Assembly (NCBI GenBank): GCA_025331565.1
Contig: JAFREQ010000154.1
Location: 363,001 to 427,000 of the forward strand
DNA: 64,000 nucleotides
Source of the DNA: Holacanthus passer
Lineage: Eukaryota; Chordata; Actinopteri; Pomacanthidae
Direction of reading: 5' to 3'
The position numbers and the translations under genes are program-made. Positions 13,348 through 24,907 of the stretch are shown here, piece after piece. Position 1 is the first letter of the stretch. Every line of letters starts with the position of its first letter. The notes under the pieces were generated by a model. It was not told the DNA's origin, ran no database searches, and saw only the letters and a program-made list of their open reading frames with translations.

Positions 13348-14987
13348 CTCTCATTGAACCAACATATTACTGTGCATTGAGTGACCTCTAACCTCTCTGT
13401 GATGCAGATGATGGACATGATGTGTGTGAAGGTGCAGGACCACCTGAACTCTCTGAGGTTCACAGAGACCAGCTTGGTCCAGGAGGACATGAAGGTGGCA
13501 GAGAACCTCATGAAAGATGCCAGGAACTCCAAGACAGTAAGAAGACATGCTTTACAGATTTAAGACTGTGTTTAACACCTCCATCCACCAACTTCCACCA
13601 GCTCCTGTCATGCAACGTGCATTTGGTGGTTTGGGCAGACAGGATCAATCAGAGATTAGGCCACATGAATACATGGGATAAAAGCCACTCTAGCTGTCTT
13701 CCTCTGTTTTCATGTTTCCTCACTCCTCCCTCCAGCTGCTGCCAAACCTGTACCACCTGAAGAGTGCGGGCTCCAAGGGGCCATGTGTTGGAGCCATTCA
13801 GGACAAACTGGAGTCGATGGCTGGAGAGGTGGCCAGAGTGATGGACGAACAGATGCAGGTACTGAGCTGGATCCAGCTGCTGCTCTTTTTACCTTCAGAG
13901 TAAAATGCATTGCATGATACTAACAGTAACAGCAACGTGAATTCAAACTGGAGTGTGAAGTTCAAGCTGTTTTAACTCGTCCTCCCCAGACAATGCTGGT
14001 GTCCATGGTGGACGCTGCGGAGGGTCTGTGTCCTCACGTGATGAAGAGGAGCAGCCTTCGCCAGGAGCTGCTGAAGGCCGGAGCAGGGAGGATGACTGTT
14101 CCTCGCAGCTTCATCACCACCACGCTGCTGGAGCAGTCCGGGGTCGACATCATCAACAAGATCAGGTCTGACTGCCGCCTGTGTGTTTACTGGCTTATCT
14201 CAGCCTGAGTCTTTGGTTACTGAGTTGCGAGGTTTTGCCCCTGTCATTTATTATCAGTCAGGGACAGAAAGTCCGTGACTGGTATTTCCAGGAGAACAAG
14301 TCCAGTATTTATCCGAGTTTCTGCAGCTGATGTGTGATTTCAAGGTGGTAAATACATGTTTTCTCCAGCTATTTGTCATGTGCTTCCAGAACAAACGGTT
14401 TTCTGTGACGTCTTTGTGCTGATTCTCTTTATACAAGACTTTCTACTGAATGCAGCCACATACAAACGTAAAAACAGACCTGAGTCCGAGAGCGTCTGAA
14501 GGAAAAGGACCCAGTGATGAAACAGCCTTAACTGAATCTTTAATTGAACAGAGAACTGAGAAAGTGGTTAAAACTTAAAAATACTTCACATATCCAGTTT
14601 GGGTTCTGACTAACTTTGACATGTTTCACTAATCTTTTAATCACTAATCACTGCATCTTTTTTCCATTTTCATGCTATTTTATTTGTATTGGTGCAAAAA
14701 CAAAATGTAAATTTGATTTTATTGAACTTGTTTTGTTACTATCCGGCTTCTTTGATATTTAATACTTATATTCACAGTTTTGTATTTTTTGTCTTGGAAA
14801 GAGCTATAAAAATTAATCTTTACTTACTTACCAAAAAAGTAAGTTCTGTTTTATTCATGTGTGTTTTGTCTTGTTTGTGTGAAACAGTGAAGTGAAGCTG
14901 AGCATGTCATCCTTTCTGTCTGATCGCATCGTGGATGAGATCCTGGAGTCTCTGTCCAGATCACAGCATACTCTGGTTAGTGTCCTC

Positions 14988-15020
<33 letters not shown>

Positions 15021-18000
15021 TTTTCTGTCCATTCATCCCTCCCTCCTTCCTCCCTCTCTCCAGGCCGACCATCTGACAAGGAAGACTCAGCCTCTGCTGC
15101 GTCAGGAGCCCCACACCGAGACGGAGGTTCTGGATGAGATGGTCCTGCATCCAGAGAACCACAACCAGGAGCAACCCCATGACCGGGACCAGAAACATGG
15201 GCTGGAGGACATGGACACCTGCATGGTTGGAAAACACAAAACAACACGGACCCTTTCACACCAGTCGCTCCATATCAGCCTGTTTAAAAAGGATCATGAA
15301 TAGTCTGAATTGACAGAGGGATAGAGTCAAGCACCATAAAAATATTTGAAAAGTCTGATGTAAAAACAACACATCTTCTCCTGCCATGAGATAAAAACCA
15401 GTTTTTCCTCTTTAGATGACTCCTAAGTCCAAGAGGAAGAGTATTCTGGTCAGGATGCTGCGCCCCGTCTCTGTGGCGTTCGGTGAGTGATGCAGAAAAC
15501 CTCAGTGTGTTTTAAGTCACTTCAGGTGTCAACGACTCAGAAATCTTGTTTTAGGTTCTTTCTCAGATTCTCAACTAGTAAGACGTTTCCTTCATTCCAT
15601 TTTGCATTTTCATTCCTTTCTGTCTTGAATCCATCAATAAGCTCGATTGTTGACTTTGCCTCCTGTTTGCTCAACAGAGATGGAGTTTGACCTGGACAAG
15701 GCTCTGGAGGAGGTTCCTATCCATGTTGAGGACCCTCCTCTTCCTCCTCCTCCTCCGCAGCCACTGGACAGAATGTCGGTCTACGGAGACCTCCCCCCTC
15801 CTCCTCCTCCACATGATACTCAGTCTGTCTGTCTGGGCGAGCTGCCGCCTGTGGAGCATCTGACGCTGGAGCATCGCACCAAATTCCGCCCAAAACCCAA
15901 GAAGAGGACAAAACCCAGCCGCCCACCTGTAGGTGTCCATCAGGGAGAATTCCACCAGTCTCTTTTTTCTAGCTTTTGTTCAGTGCAAACAGATTTAACA
16001 TTTGTTTATTCACATTCACCATAAAATCTATCTAATCCGTTGACAACACAACTGTGTGACTTTGTTAACATAAATAGTAAAACTCTTTGTCTCTGCCTCT
16101 GTTTTCTTGTTTTATTCCTGCCATCGGCCTTAAAGCGGGAGGCCACCCGCAGCGTGGTGCCACAAGAGGCAGAGCAGAACAGCATCATGGGAAAGCTGGA
16201 CGAGGGCCTGGAGGACTTCTTCTCCAAAAAAGTCATTAAACTCAGCTTCAAGTGAGTCGTTCCTTATAACTGAACTGAACTGAACCAATGTTTTCTGTAG
16301 TTTTTAAGTCTCCTCAGTTTTCATCTGCAAATCCTTTGATGTCATTTGTGTAAAAGACAAAAATAGATCTGTTTGATTAAAAGCTAAACGCAGTTGTGTG
16401 TCATCAGTTTAAAGAGTAGCCAGATGCTTTCTGACTGTGAGAAACCTTTGAGAGGCTGAATAAAAGCACATTTTCTAATTCTGTTATTGTTTTTATTCTC
16501 TCTAGACGTCCCACTGTGAGAAGTCCGTCCTCCAGTGTGCCAGAAGCAGCAGATAAGAAACGTGAATCCAGGAAGAGCGGCTTCTTTAACCTCATCAAAT
16601 CCCGGACGTCCCGCTCAGAGAAGAGTCATGGAGCTGCCTCCATCACTCCACCCCACCCTGCCCCCTCCACCACTGCTCCACCCTCCTCCTCTGTCAGCCC
16701 AGTAACTGAGGAACCAACACAGACACCCTCCACTCCGCCCATTAAAAGCCCTGTCACTGTGGTGGAGCCCCATCCGGAGCTCCACAAAGCTCAACCCTCG
16801 GACCACACGGATTCTGAGATGGAGGCCGCCGCTCTGACGGCAGCTGAACCTGCTGAGGAGGAGAAGGAGGACGAGAACGTGGAGAAGAAGGAGAACCCCC
16901 ACATTCCTCGGCATATTGGTGTTCCTGTGATGGGCATGGACCTGCTGGCTGAGATGAAGGCCAGGCAGGAGAGAATGGCTGTAAAGAAGGTGAGTTGAAC
17001 CAGTGGATCAACATTTATAATAGCATTTAATACTTGTCATCATTCCAATATATTAGTACTCCTACATTCAGTGACATCGCCTACATGATAATCTGAAACT
17101 CTCTGTCTTCAGTCTGAGTCGCCATCCGTGCTGGACAAGGTGGACGGTGACAAAAGTGAGTTTCTTTAATATCATGTTACCTGTGGACCCATGTTAGATT
17201 ACTTAGACGGTTAAATGTTGCAGTTCCATCACTTATATCTTGAAAACTGTCTCCACTTGTCTTGACAATGTGAGATTTGTATGTGAAATTTCCACAGTAA
17301 TTAGTTCACATCCCACAGTAATTACACTTCAGTGGAGTAATTAGTAAGTCAGTAGTAGCTCTTCCAAAGTGAGATGTGATGATGGTGATGATGTCATCAT
17401 CATCACTCTCCTGAATGTCTCTGTCATTTTCCTGTAGCCAAGTCAGACGTCCATCCTGTTGTCCCAGAAGACGCTGATGAATCCAGACCGGAGCCGACTC
17501 CCAGGACAAAACCACCCAGCGTCACGCCCAGACCGCCCCCACCCCAGGCCCCCAAACCCCTGTTGGGGCCCCGCACCTCTGGGCCCCTCAGTCCTGCCAG
17601 TCCAACCAGTCCCAGGCCGAGCAGCACCTACATCACTGGTAGGCAGTAACTGGTATCAAAGAGCAAACAGACCAGCAGCTCCTAGATTCCTGGTCTCAGC
17701 TGTGGAGCGTCAGACAGACAGCGTTTTCATTCCTGTGTGTATTTGAACTCATTGTTTTATTGTTGTGCTGATCTCTGTCTGTCAGATGACTCTGCTGAGG
17801 CTCCAGCAGGAAGCTCGTCTGCCAAAGGGCCACTTCCTGCTCCTCGCCTGAAGAGGGCGCCGTCAGAGCAGGAGAGAGAGAGCACCAGCAGCAACCCTGC
17901 AGATCCCCTGTCCCCACAGGACGGTCAGTGTCTCTGCTTGACCTCCATAACCAAGACGTTAGCAGTAACATCAAGTTGATATTGGTACTATTTTAATGAA

Positions 18001-19775
18001 CAATATAGAACTGATTGACAGTTCTTACACTCACTTTATCTGCTGAGGTGATTCTGATCCAAAAATGAAAAATTAGCCACATTTAGCTTAGCATTCCAGC
18101 TTGTCATAGAGAACGCAATGATTCTGTTATATGTCTCTACTCTGTGTTTTCTATTGGCATCATTTCACCCATTTTACAAATAAAGCAAAACGAAAAGAAA
18201 GGAAAAATGCGTCTGCAGAGGATCTACAGACACTGAGAGGATGAAGACTGTGAAGGTGACAGACCTCGGTCGCTGGGATATTTCTCTCTCACGTTCTTTC
18301 TTAATGATGAAGGTTGTATGACTCAGTGCTCTTTGTGAACCGGAGCAGAGCTGAAAATATAACACTCAGTTTAACAGGTGACAACTTGTTTAATGAATGC
18401 TTTCAAGGCCATATTTGACGCCTCCACGAACAGTGAATCTGAAGCAAAGGTCCAAGCCTGTATTTGACGTGTCCAAGTGTCAGAGTGTGTGTGATTTTGT
18501 ACACTCGACTTGTGTAATTAACGCTTAAAGGAACTCGGTATTTTTCCTGAAAGGAGCGTTTCTTCTATGTAATCAAAAAGGCGAGTCGTCTTTTACAATT
18601 GCTGTGCAAAAGGATGTGTTTTTAAAATCAGAGACGAGAAGAAGAAAAGGTCATTTAAACTGTGACAAAGTTCAAGTCCGATTACAGATTAAAAATGCAG
18701 TTCCATGATGATAACTTCAACTTTATTGCGAAAAATAGTCACAATCTTCTTTCTTAGTAGCTGAACAGACATCATGAATAAAGGATTATCCTTTTATCCT
18801 GCTTCATAATTTTGACCTAACGTACTGTATTAACGACGAACTGAAAAATACAAAACTAAAGATAAACATTTTGTGTCAATTTTGGCCAAAATTAGAAGAT
18901 GAAGTCATCTCATGTAAGAGTCAGAGGATCAGACAGTCAGCTGTCTTCATTTTGTCGACCAGGTTCACACTTTGTTTTAAAAACAGAAAGCAGGTTTATT
19001 CTCAGGTCCACGACGTGGAGCAAACTAAGGACTCAGAGGAGAAGAACTGGTGACGGTTGGTGAGTGCCGGATGAAATATTTCTGAAGGACGTAGACGTAT
19101 CAGTGTTTTTGTTTCTTCTTTGTCTGCAGTGGAGTTTCCTGCAGATGTTGATGCGTTCGAGTCGCCCAGTGCAGAGGTTGAACCCGGCGCCGGTGGCAGA
19201 CAGTGGTCGTCTCTGAAGAGTCCAGCCAGTCCTCCTGCAGCGAGGGAGGACGACCGAGAGCGAGCCAAGTCCCTCCCCGCCTACGGTTCGATATTTCAGA
19301 TGTTATTACAGTCGGCTGGTCAAAAACACACTGACCCATTCTGCAGGTTTCAGTCCACTTCCAAAGAGCTAATTATTGACAGGATCAGTTACACTTTGTG
19401 TGTTTATTTATCACAGTGTCAAATGGTTTTAAACACTATTTTCCTTTGACAGTCTGACTTTAATTGCCTCGTCGACAAGATAAGATAAACCTTTATTCGT
19501 CCCACAGTGGGGAACTACACAAGAAATGGACTCCCCGTCGGGAATCGAACCCCAGTCTTCCACGTGACAGGCGGAGATACTGTCCACTATACCAATGAGA
19601 AGAAAACACCAGTCATTGTGTCCCTGTTTCTCTTTGTCTTTTCTGTCTCTCCTCAGTGAGCCCTCCGTCTCTGGCAGACACAGATCTCAGTCCAGCTGAG
19701 GAGGAGATCCAGTCTCCGGCCGCTGACCTCAAGTCTGACAACAAATCAGAGGATGAGGACACGCCTTCAGTCTGA
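2880..19775 (+). CDS. carmil1: CARMIL1-like capping protein regulator (LRRC16A), 5'-partial, 36 exons
   Basis: Capping-protein regulator that binds CapZ and promotes uncapping of actin barbed ends at the leading edge (family knowledge). Exons, all in phase: 2880-2930, 7010-7069, 7636-7757, 8044-8141, 8236-8306, 8771-8844, 8994-9069, 9283-9371, 9596-9690, 9985-10071, 10162-10265, 10470-10547, 10833-10909, 11145-11249, 11398-11467, 11592-11673, 11764-11863, 12070-12124, 12343-12476, 12744-12812, 12961-13054, 13198-13296, 13408-13536, 13736-13858, 13990-14165, 14888-14975, 15064-15225, 15416-15482, 15678-15928, 16136-16251, 16506-16989, 17113-17155, 17438-17638, 17786-17923, 19130-19285, 19657-19775 (TGA). 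They total 4143 nt, 1380 residues; human CARMIL1 is about 1370. Order: end of the PH-like domain, leucine-rich repeats (about residues 135-565), helical domain, CPI (about 942-958), CSI (about 1142-1162), Pro/Ser-rich acidic tail. The start codon is upstream. Adjacency to scgn favours paralogue 1. One LRR stretch seems short between 12124 and 12343. Confidence 0.92.
5008..5069. repeat. (TG)31 microsatellite
   Basis: Uninterrupted TG dinucleotide run in a carmil1 intron. Confidence 0.95.
6305..6365. repeat. DNA-transposon terminal-like fragment
   Basis: The segment around 'atggccaaatgtgtgtggacacctgaac' (6313-6340) resembles the terminal sequence of widespread fish Tc1/mariner-related elements (remembered consensus 'tatggccaaaagtatgtggacacc'). 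No partner end was identified nearby, so it is either a solo end or a degraded copy. Confidence 0.45.
7073..7122. repeat. (CA)25 microsatellite directly after a carmil1 splice donor
   Basis: The CA run begins three bases after exon 7010-7069 ends (donor 'gtacac'), so it is transcribed as the first part of the intron. Confidence 0.95.
9904..9917 (-). promoter_or_regulatory. CTCF-like motif in a carmil1 intron
   Basis: The minus strand reads CCACCAGAGGGCGC, which matches the remembered vertebrate CTCF core. A single motif match says little about occupancy. Confidence 0.35.
13307..13346. repeat. (CA)20 microsatellite after the GC splice donor
   Basis: CA run starting 10 nt into the intron whose donor is GC rather than GT (exon end 13296). 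Confidence 0.95.
14981..15020. repeat. (TCTG)n tetranucleotide repeat
   Basis: A run of TCTG/CTGT units lies in the 88-nt carmil1 intron 14976-15063, which is otherwise pyrimidine-rich. The repeat therefore forms much of a very short intron. Confidence 0.9.
15866..15916 (+). other. carmil1: CPI (capping-protein-interaction) motif of CARMIL1
   Basis: Encodes LEHRTKFRPKPKKRTKP, an exact fit to the family pattern LxHxTxxRPK(x)6P that wraps around the CapZ beta stalk. All consensus positions (L, H, T, R-P-K and the distal P) are present. It is preceded by two proline runs in the same exon. Confidence 0.9.
16927..16989 (+). other. carmil1: CSI (CARMIL-specific interaction) motif
   Basis: Encodes a segment containing MGMDLLAEMKARQERMAVKK, closely matching the CSI region of vertebrate CARMILs (LLAEMKxxQE core), the second CapZ-binding element. 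It ends exactly at a splice donor. Confidence 0.85.
19477..19601 (-). mobile_element. tRNA-Asp-derived SINE-like element
   Basis: On the minus strand a tRNA-Asp-like head (19531-19601) is followed by a unique stretch and a tail containing 'gggacgaataaaggtttatcttatc'. I remember this tail from many fish repeats. It lies in the last carmil1 intron (19286-19656), antisense to the gene. Confidence 0.6.
19531..19601 (-). tRNA. tRNA-Asp(GTC)-like sequence, probably a SINE head or pseudogene
   Basis: The 71-nt minus-strand sequence follows the vertebrate tRNA-Asp very closely. The anticodon loop CTGTCAC gives anticodon GTC, the anticodon stem TCCGC/GTGGA pairs with one G-T wobble, and the A box (TGGTATAGTGG) and B box (GGTTCGATTCC) are recognisable. 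Against function: one base is missing in the 3' side of the T-stem, the acceptor stem has an A-C mismatch at pair 6-67, and a SINE-type tail follows. It may be Pol III competent but is unlikely to be a working tRNA. Confidence 0.5.
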
Positions 19776-21205
19776 CACCAACAAGATGTTTACAGTCTCT
19801 CAGATGCTGCTCAGCTGTCCACTCCACGCCAGGTCAATCACAGATAGACAGAGGACAATGATTTTTTTCACCAAATCCTGGTGAGGGGAGCAACACGTCC
19901 TGCTGTTATCAGTGGAGTATCCTGACCTTGGATCAGTCCCAGCTGTCAGACGCCAAACCAGCTCCATTACCGTCTCTGTCAACAGCTCTAATAGGACCAT
20001 AAAGAGCAGAGCAGATGGGTTTTATCTGGTGCAGAGACAATCTGTAGTTGCTTAGAGAACCGGGTCCAGCTATTAAAAGCTCAGTTAGTCCGAAGCACTG
20101 AGGAGAAAGAGTCTGACTGTTGAAGCAGTTTGCTTTTACTGTTTTACTGCAGGGGAACTGCAGCCCGTCAGTCTCATGAGTCTAAATATGAACAAGTTGC
20201 ACAACATTTTTTTATCCTGCAAACGTTCTCTCTTGAAACAGTAAACATTAAATTAGACAATTCCAAAATTAGGAGCAGCTGTTCCTCCTGCAAAGAGGAA
20301 CAAAAGTGAAGAAACCAAAGAGAGTTCGTGCTCTCGGCTGCTGTGGTCACTTCAGATACACGTATATGTATATATATAGCTTTGATATTTCAAAAGCTCA
20401 AAGTGACATAAAGAACAATTGTGTCAGTTTTTGTTTCATCAAAACTCTCACATTTGACTGCTAATGATGCTAAAGTGATTAAACTGCTGAAGGTTTTATT
20501 CCATTTCAAAGAAACGGAGATGAGGGGGAGTCTCATCTTCAACATGCCGTCAACATCTAAATCCACGTAACCACAGGAAGAGTCCTAGAACAGGCTGACA
20601 CATCAGTTGGTGCCTTATAGTGGCCAGAAATACAGAGTCCAGCTCAACAATCATTCAGCCACCTTCTGTTTTCCAGTGACATGAAACACGGAAAATCATC
20701 AACATTGGAATCTTTTCCAAAGCTACTGACCATCCGACACGAACGCGGCAGAAACCTGCAATAACATACTGTAAATTTCTTTCCACAGAAGATGTTTGGA
20801 CTGAACATCACAGGTCAGAATGTTCACTGTGAGAAGATCAACTATCAACACTGCTGCTGTTTCACACAGCTTCTTACATACTGATCATGTACTGCTGCAC
20901 TTACTGATATGTTACGTATCAATGTAAATATGTAAATGTGGACTAACGTTCCTGAGTTTAAGGTTCTGTTTATAAAATAAATGGGGTTTATATCAGTTAA
21001 ATGTTGTATTATGGGCAGAGAATCTGATTTATTATCGCTGATCGAGCTGTATGGATTTTCATTTCAGAAACATGGTGATGGTTTTCATTTTATTGGGAAA
21101 TATTTTTTTTCTTTTTAAAAATCAGCTTTTTAAAAAATTCAGTTAAATAATCTGTTTTTTTAAGCTGTCAAATATTTCTGTATTTGTATGTTTATACCAA
21201 TAAAT
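19776..21205 (+). other. carmil1: carmil1 3'UTR with two candidate poly(A) signals
   Basis: Non-coding sequence after the carmil1 stop. AATAAA occurs at 20976-20981 and again at 21199-21204, the latter followed by a T-rich region. Either could end the transcript. No other gene is visible. Confidence 0.7.
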
Positions 21206-21425
21206 CCTGTTTTACTGTTCAGACTCACTTTCTGTCTCTCTGTCTCTCTCTCTCTTTCCCACTGTCTCTTTCCCACTCTCTCTCTCTCTCTCTTTCCCAC
21301 TGTCTCTCTCTCCCTCCCTCCCCTCCTTCATATACCAGCTGTTGAATCTGAATCTTTAGTCTCAGAGTTCAGGAGACGCCTGAAATGAAATCAGAACAAA
21401 TTGAATTTTAGTGGATATCAGATCT

Positions 21426-21458
<33 letters not shown>

Positions 21459-21530
21459 GCGTCTCTGGAAGAAGCTCTGTTTCCTGGTTTTGCTGTCCCC
21501 AGTTTGACCTCTGGACTGGTCTTCAGCATC
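21205..21530 (+). promoter_or_regulatory. short carmil1-scgn spacer with (CT)n tracts; probable scgn promoter/5'UTR
   Basis: Only about 330 bp separate the second carmil1 AATAAA from the scgn start codon. The spacer is dominated by CT-rich repeats (21234-21325 and 21421-21460). No TATA box is apparent. The scgn promoter must lie here, inside carmil1 3' sequence, or in an unrecognised upstream exon. Confidence 0.5.
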
Positions 21531-24500
21531 ATGGACCTGGACGGCCTGGACGCTGCAGGTTTCTTACAGATCTGGCAACATTTCGATGTAGACGGTAAGA
21601 AGAGTTTTCCTGACTGATGTCAATATGTTGCATCCAGATTTTGTAAAAATAAATAGATGAATTAACATGTTGATCTCCAAATTTGGCTTTGTTCAAACTT
21701 GAGGGATCTTTCACAATCCTGAAGTTTAACTTGAAACAGTGAAGCTGTGACCTCCAGGTAAGACTGGAGCTCAGGTGGGTGAGTGCTGAACTGAATGTGG
21801 GGAGATGGGATGGAACCGACCCGACCTCACAGTCCTGAAACCAGAATTTAATCTGAGCAGGAAAGTTTGTGGCATCAGTTTAATGAGTAAAAAAAAATTC
21901 AATAGACCAAACTTGTGATTGTTCGGGTTTAATTTGATTCATCTGCAAATTTGTGAATTAAGGATGAACTGAGTTTCCATCGTTCCATGATCCCCTCACA
22001 AACGTCTGAGTCAAGAAAGATGTTTCAGTCTCAGTGATGTGATTCGTGAGAACCTGAGATGATATGAAGTGATGTGAGAGAGGTCTTCCAAAGCTTTTAA
22101 GGTGGATTTAAGGAGGTCTGTGCCATATTCACTTTGACATATTGTAGCAGGTAATATTATGTAATAATAATAAAATAAACAGACACAAATGTTTTGGTTC
22201 GAAGCAGCCAATCAGAAAGTAACTGCCACTGGTGGAAAGTAACTAAATACATTAGTCTTCTACTGTACTTAAGTCAATTTTGAGCTATTTTACTTGAGTA
22301 TTTCCTTTTTCTGCTACTTTAAACTTCTACTCCACGACAGCTATGAGGGAAATCTTTGACTTTTCACTACACTGATTTATGGATTAATACAAAAATATAA
22401 TCAATCAGACAGAATGAAACATGAATTATGTGAAATTAAAATTTTATGTTTTTTGCATTATTAGTTTATTTTCCATTTTCCTTCTGTAAGAAAACACACA
22501 ACTTTGAATTTATTAGGCACTTTTTTACTCAACATGTGGCGGTAATTTGACAAACGCAGAAGAATAACAGCTTCTCCTGCGTCACGTTCTGGTGAACTTC
22601 TGTATCCGGCTGATCTGACACGAGGCCTCGTGTTTTCAGATAACGGTTACATCGAAGGAAAGGAGCTGGACACCTTCTTCCAACACATGCTGGCAAGATC
22701 TGGGATGAAGGTGAAGAACAGCTTCATCTCTTTTAATTTATGACCCAAGTTTCTCTTTGTAGAAAAATGTATGTAGCTTTCAGCCTTTTATCTACAGTAT
22801 ATCAACGTGTGTTGTCACCATGTTTTAGTTTAATACGACCACCAGGGGGCAGCAAAGGCAGAAAGTGTTCAAATGTTTACATAGTGGCTTTAAAAAATGG
22901 TTTTTAGTTTGTTGTATCAAACTACACTGACACATCCATTCAGTTTTTATGATGCTGACAGATGACAGGAAACCACCTTCAAATCAAAGTGACAGCTGAA
23001 TGTTGTTTTCAGAGGGAGGAGATAACTGAGGATGACATCACAAGACTGAGAGACAGATTCATGTCGGCTCATGACGTCACAGCTGACGGACGTCTGCAGA
23101 TACAAGAGGTACAGTTACCTTTTCCTACAAATGTCCTCGTGTCTACAGGTATTTTCAGCCTGTGATCCTCAGACATGTTGGATCAGGACAGAAGGAATGA
23201 CAGACAACACACGGTGACACGGTTCAGTCGGCGAAACAGAGGAAGGTCTGACGTGATCGTGAGCTCGAGTTGCATCAGAGCAGGAAAATTCGTCATCATA
23301 TATCTAACATAAAAGTTACACAAGATAATACTGACATTCACAGGTTTGTCCTTTAAACAGCTTCACTAAGTTAATGACAAATTGGAGGTGAATTAAAACT
23401 GATGTATCAAATAAATAAAATGGTGACGACGTCTTCGGTTAAATTGGACGTGAACTCTTTTTTCCAGCTGGCCACCATGATGCTGCCAGAGGACGAGAAC
23501 TTCTTGCTTCTGTTCCGCAGAGAGACGCCACTGGACAACAGCGTGGAGTTCATGAGGGTGAGGGTCAAAGGTCAACGTGATCTAATTAGTGTTGTGCATG
23601 AGCCGTCTGTCCTCTAGCACCACCTTCAGGACAAACACGACACTTTCAAGAGAACAGAAAAGTAGAACAATTGTTAGTTGATTTATAATATTATATATTG
23701 AAGGTTGTGGTGAAGATTTTTATGGCTACAGTCAAACTTTACTTACTGATATATTTATTGTACTTTTTCTTTCGTATATCTTGTTTGTGCAGATCTGGAG
23801 GAACTATGACACAGACAGCAGCGGCTACATCTCTGCCATTGAGCTCAAGGTAACAGCTGAGTGTTTGACGTCTCCTCCTGCTCCTCAGGCCGGAGAAGGA
23901 CTCGACCCCAGCGCTGATCTGGACCTTGGATTTGATGGCTCCTGTTTCATAGCCAGAACTTTGAAACTAACAGTTGTCGTGTCCCTTTTATGTTCAAGAA
24001 ATGAATTTAACGTCATGTTTGAATGACAGAGATGATACTTTAGACTTTTCGTCAAACACTGAACCTTAAACATCATGTGATTCCTGATGACACTTTAATG
24101 ATCACAGAGAAGTTGTATCTTCCTGTTGTGTGTTTTTTGTCCCTTCAGGGCTTCCTTCACGACCTCTTCCTCCAGCACAGGAAGTCCATCACCCCCGACA
24201 AACTGGAGGAGTACACCGACACGATGGTAACACTGTTCAGACATCAGCGCTGCCGACGTCTTCCTGCCGTCAACTGTTCATTTCACTCTGACTTGTTTCC
24301 CCTGTAGATGAAGATGTTTGACAAGAACAGGGACGGCAGACTGGACCTGAATGACCTGGCCAGGTACTGTTGATCTGAGTCATGTGACCAGGAGAGTTAT
24401 TCTAACACCTGGTCTTCTGTGAAATCAGAAAAATCCATGTGATTTTAATCCACCTGACATCTTTTAAAATGACATTTGAAAAACAAGACTTTGGATCATT

Positions 24501-24869
24501 CTGTCTTTCTTGTCTGAAGAATCTTGGCCCTGAAAGAGAACTTCTTACTGAAGTTTAAGATGGACGTAAGTTTTGAAAAAAAATTTGATTTTGTGTTTCA
24601 AATAAAGATAAAAATTACTTACAGACTCTTCCCACCTTAATCTTCCTGTTCGTTACCAAGATAGATGATGTGATTTTGCATGTCAGCTGGAGATGTTCCT
24701 GACGTTGTGTTTGCCTGCTGTGTTTGGCGTCAGGCCTGCAGCCACGAGGACAGGAAGAGAGACTTCGAGAAGATATTTGCTCACTATGATGTTGTAAGTT
24801 TGAATTTTGATGTTCTCAGTCATACAGTCCATCATACTATTGATGTTGATTATAAACCATCAGATAATT

Positions 24870-24907
<38 letters not shown>

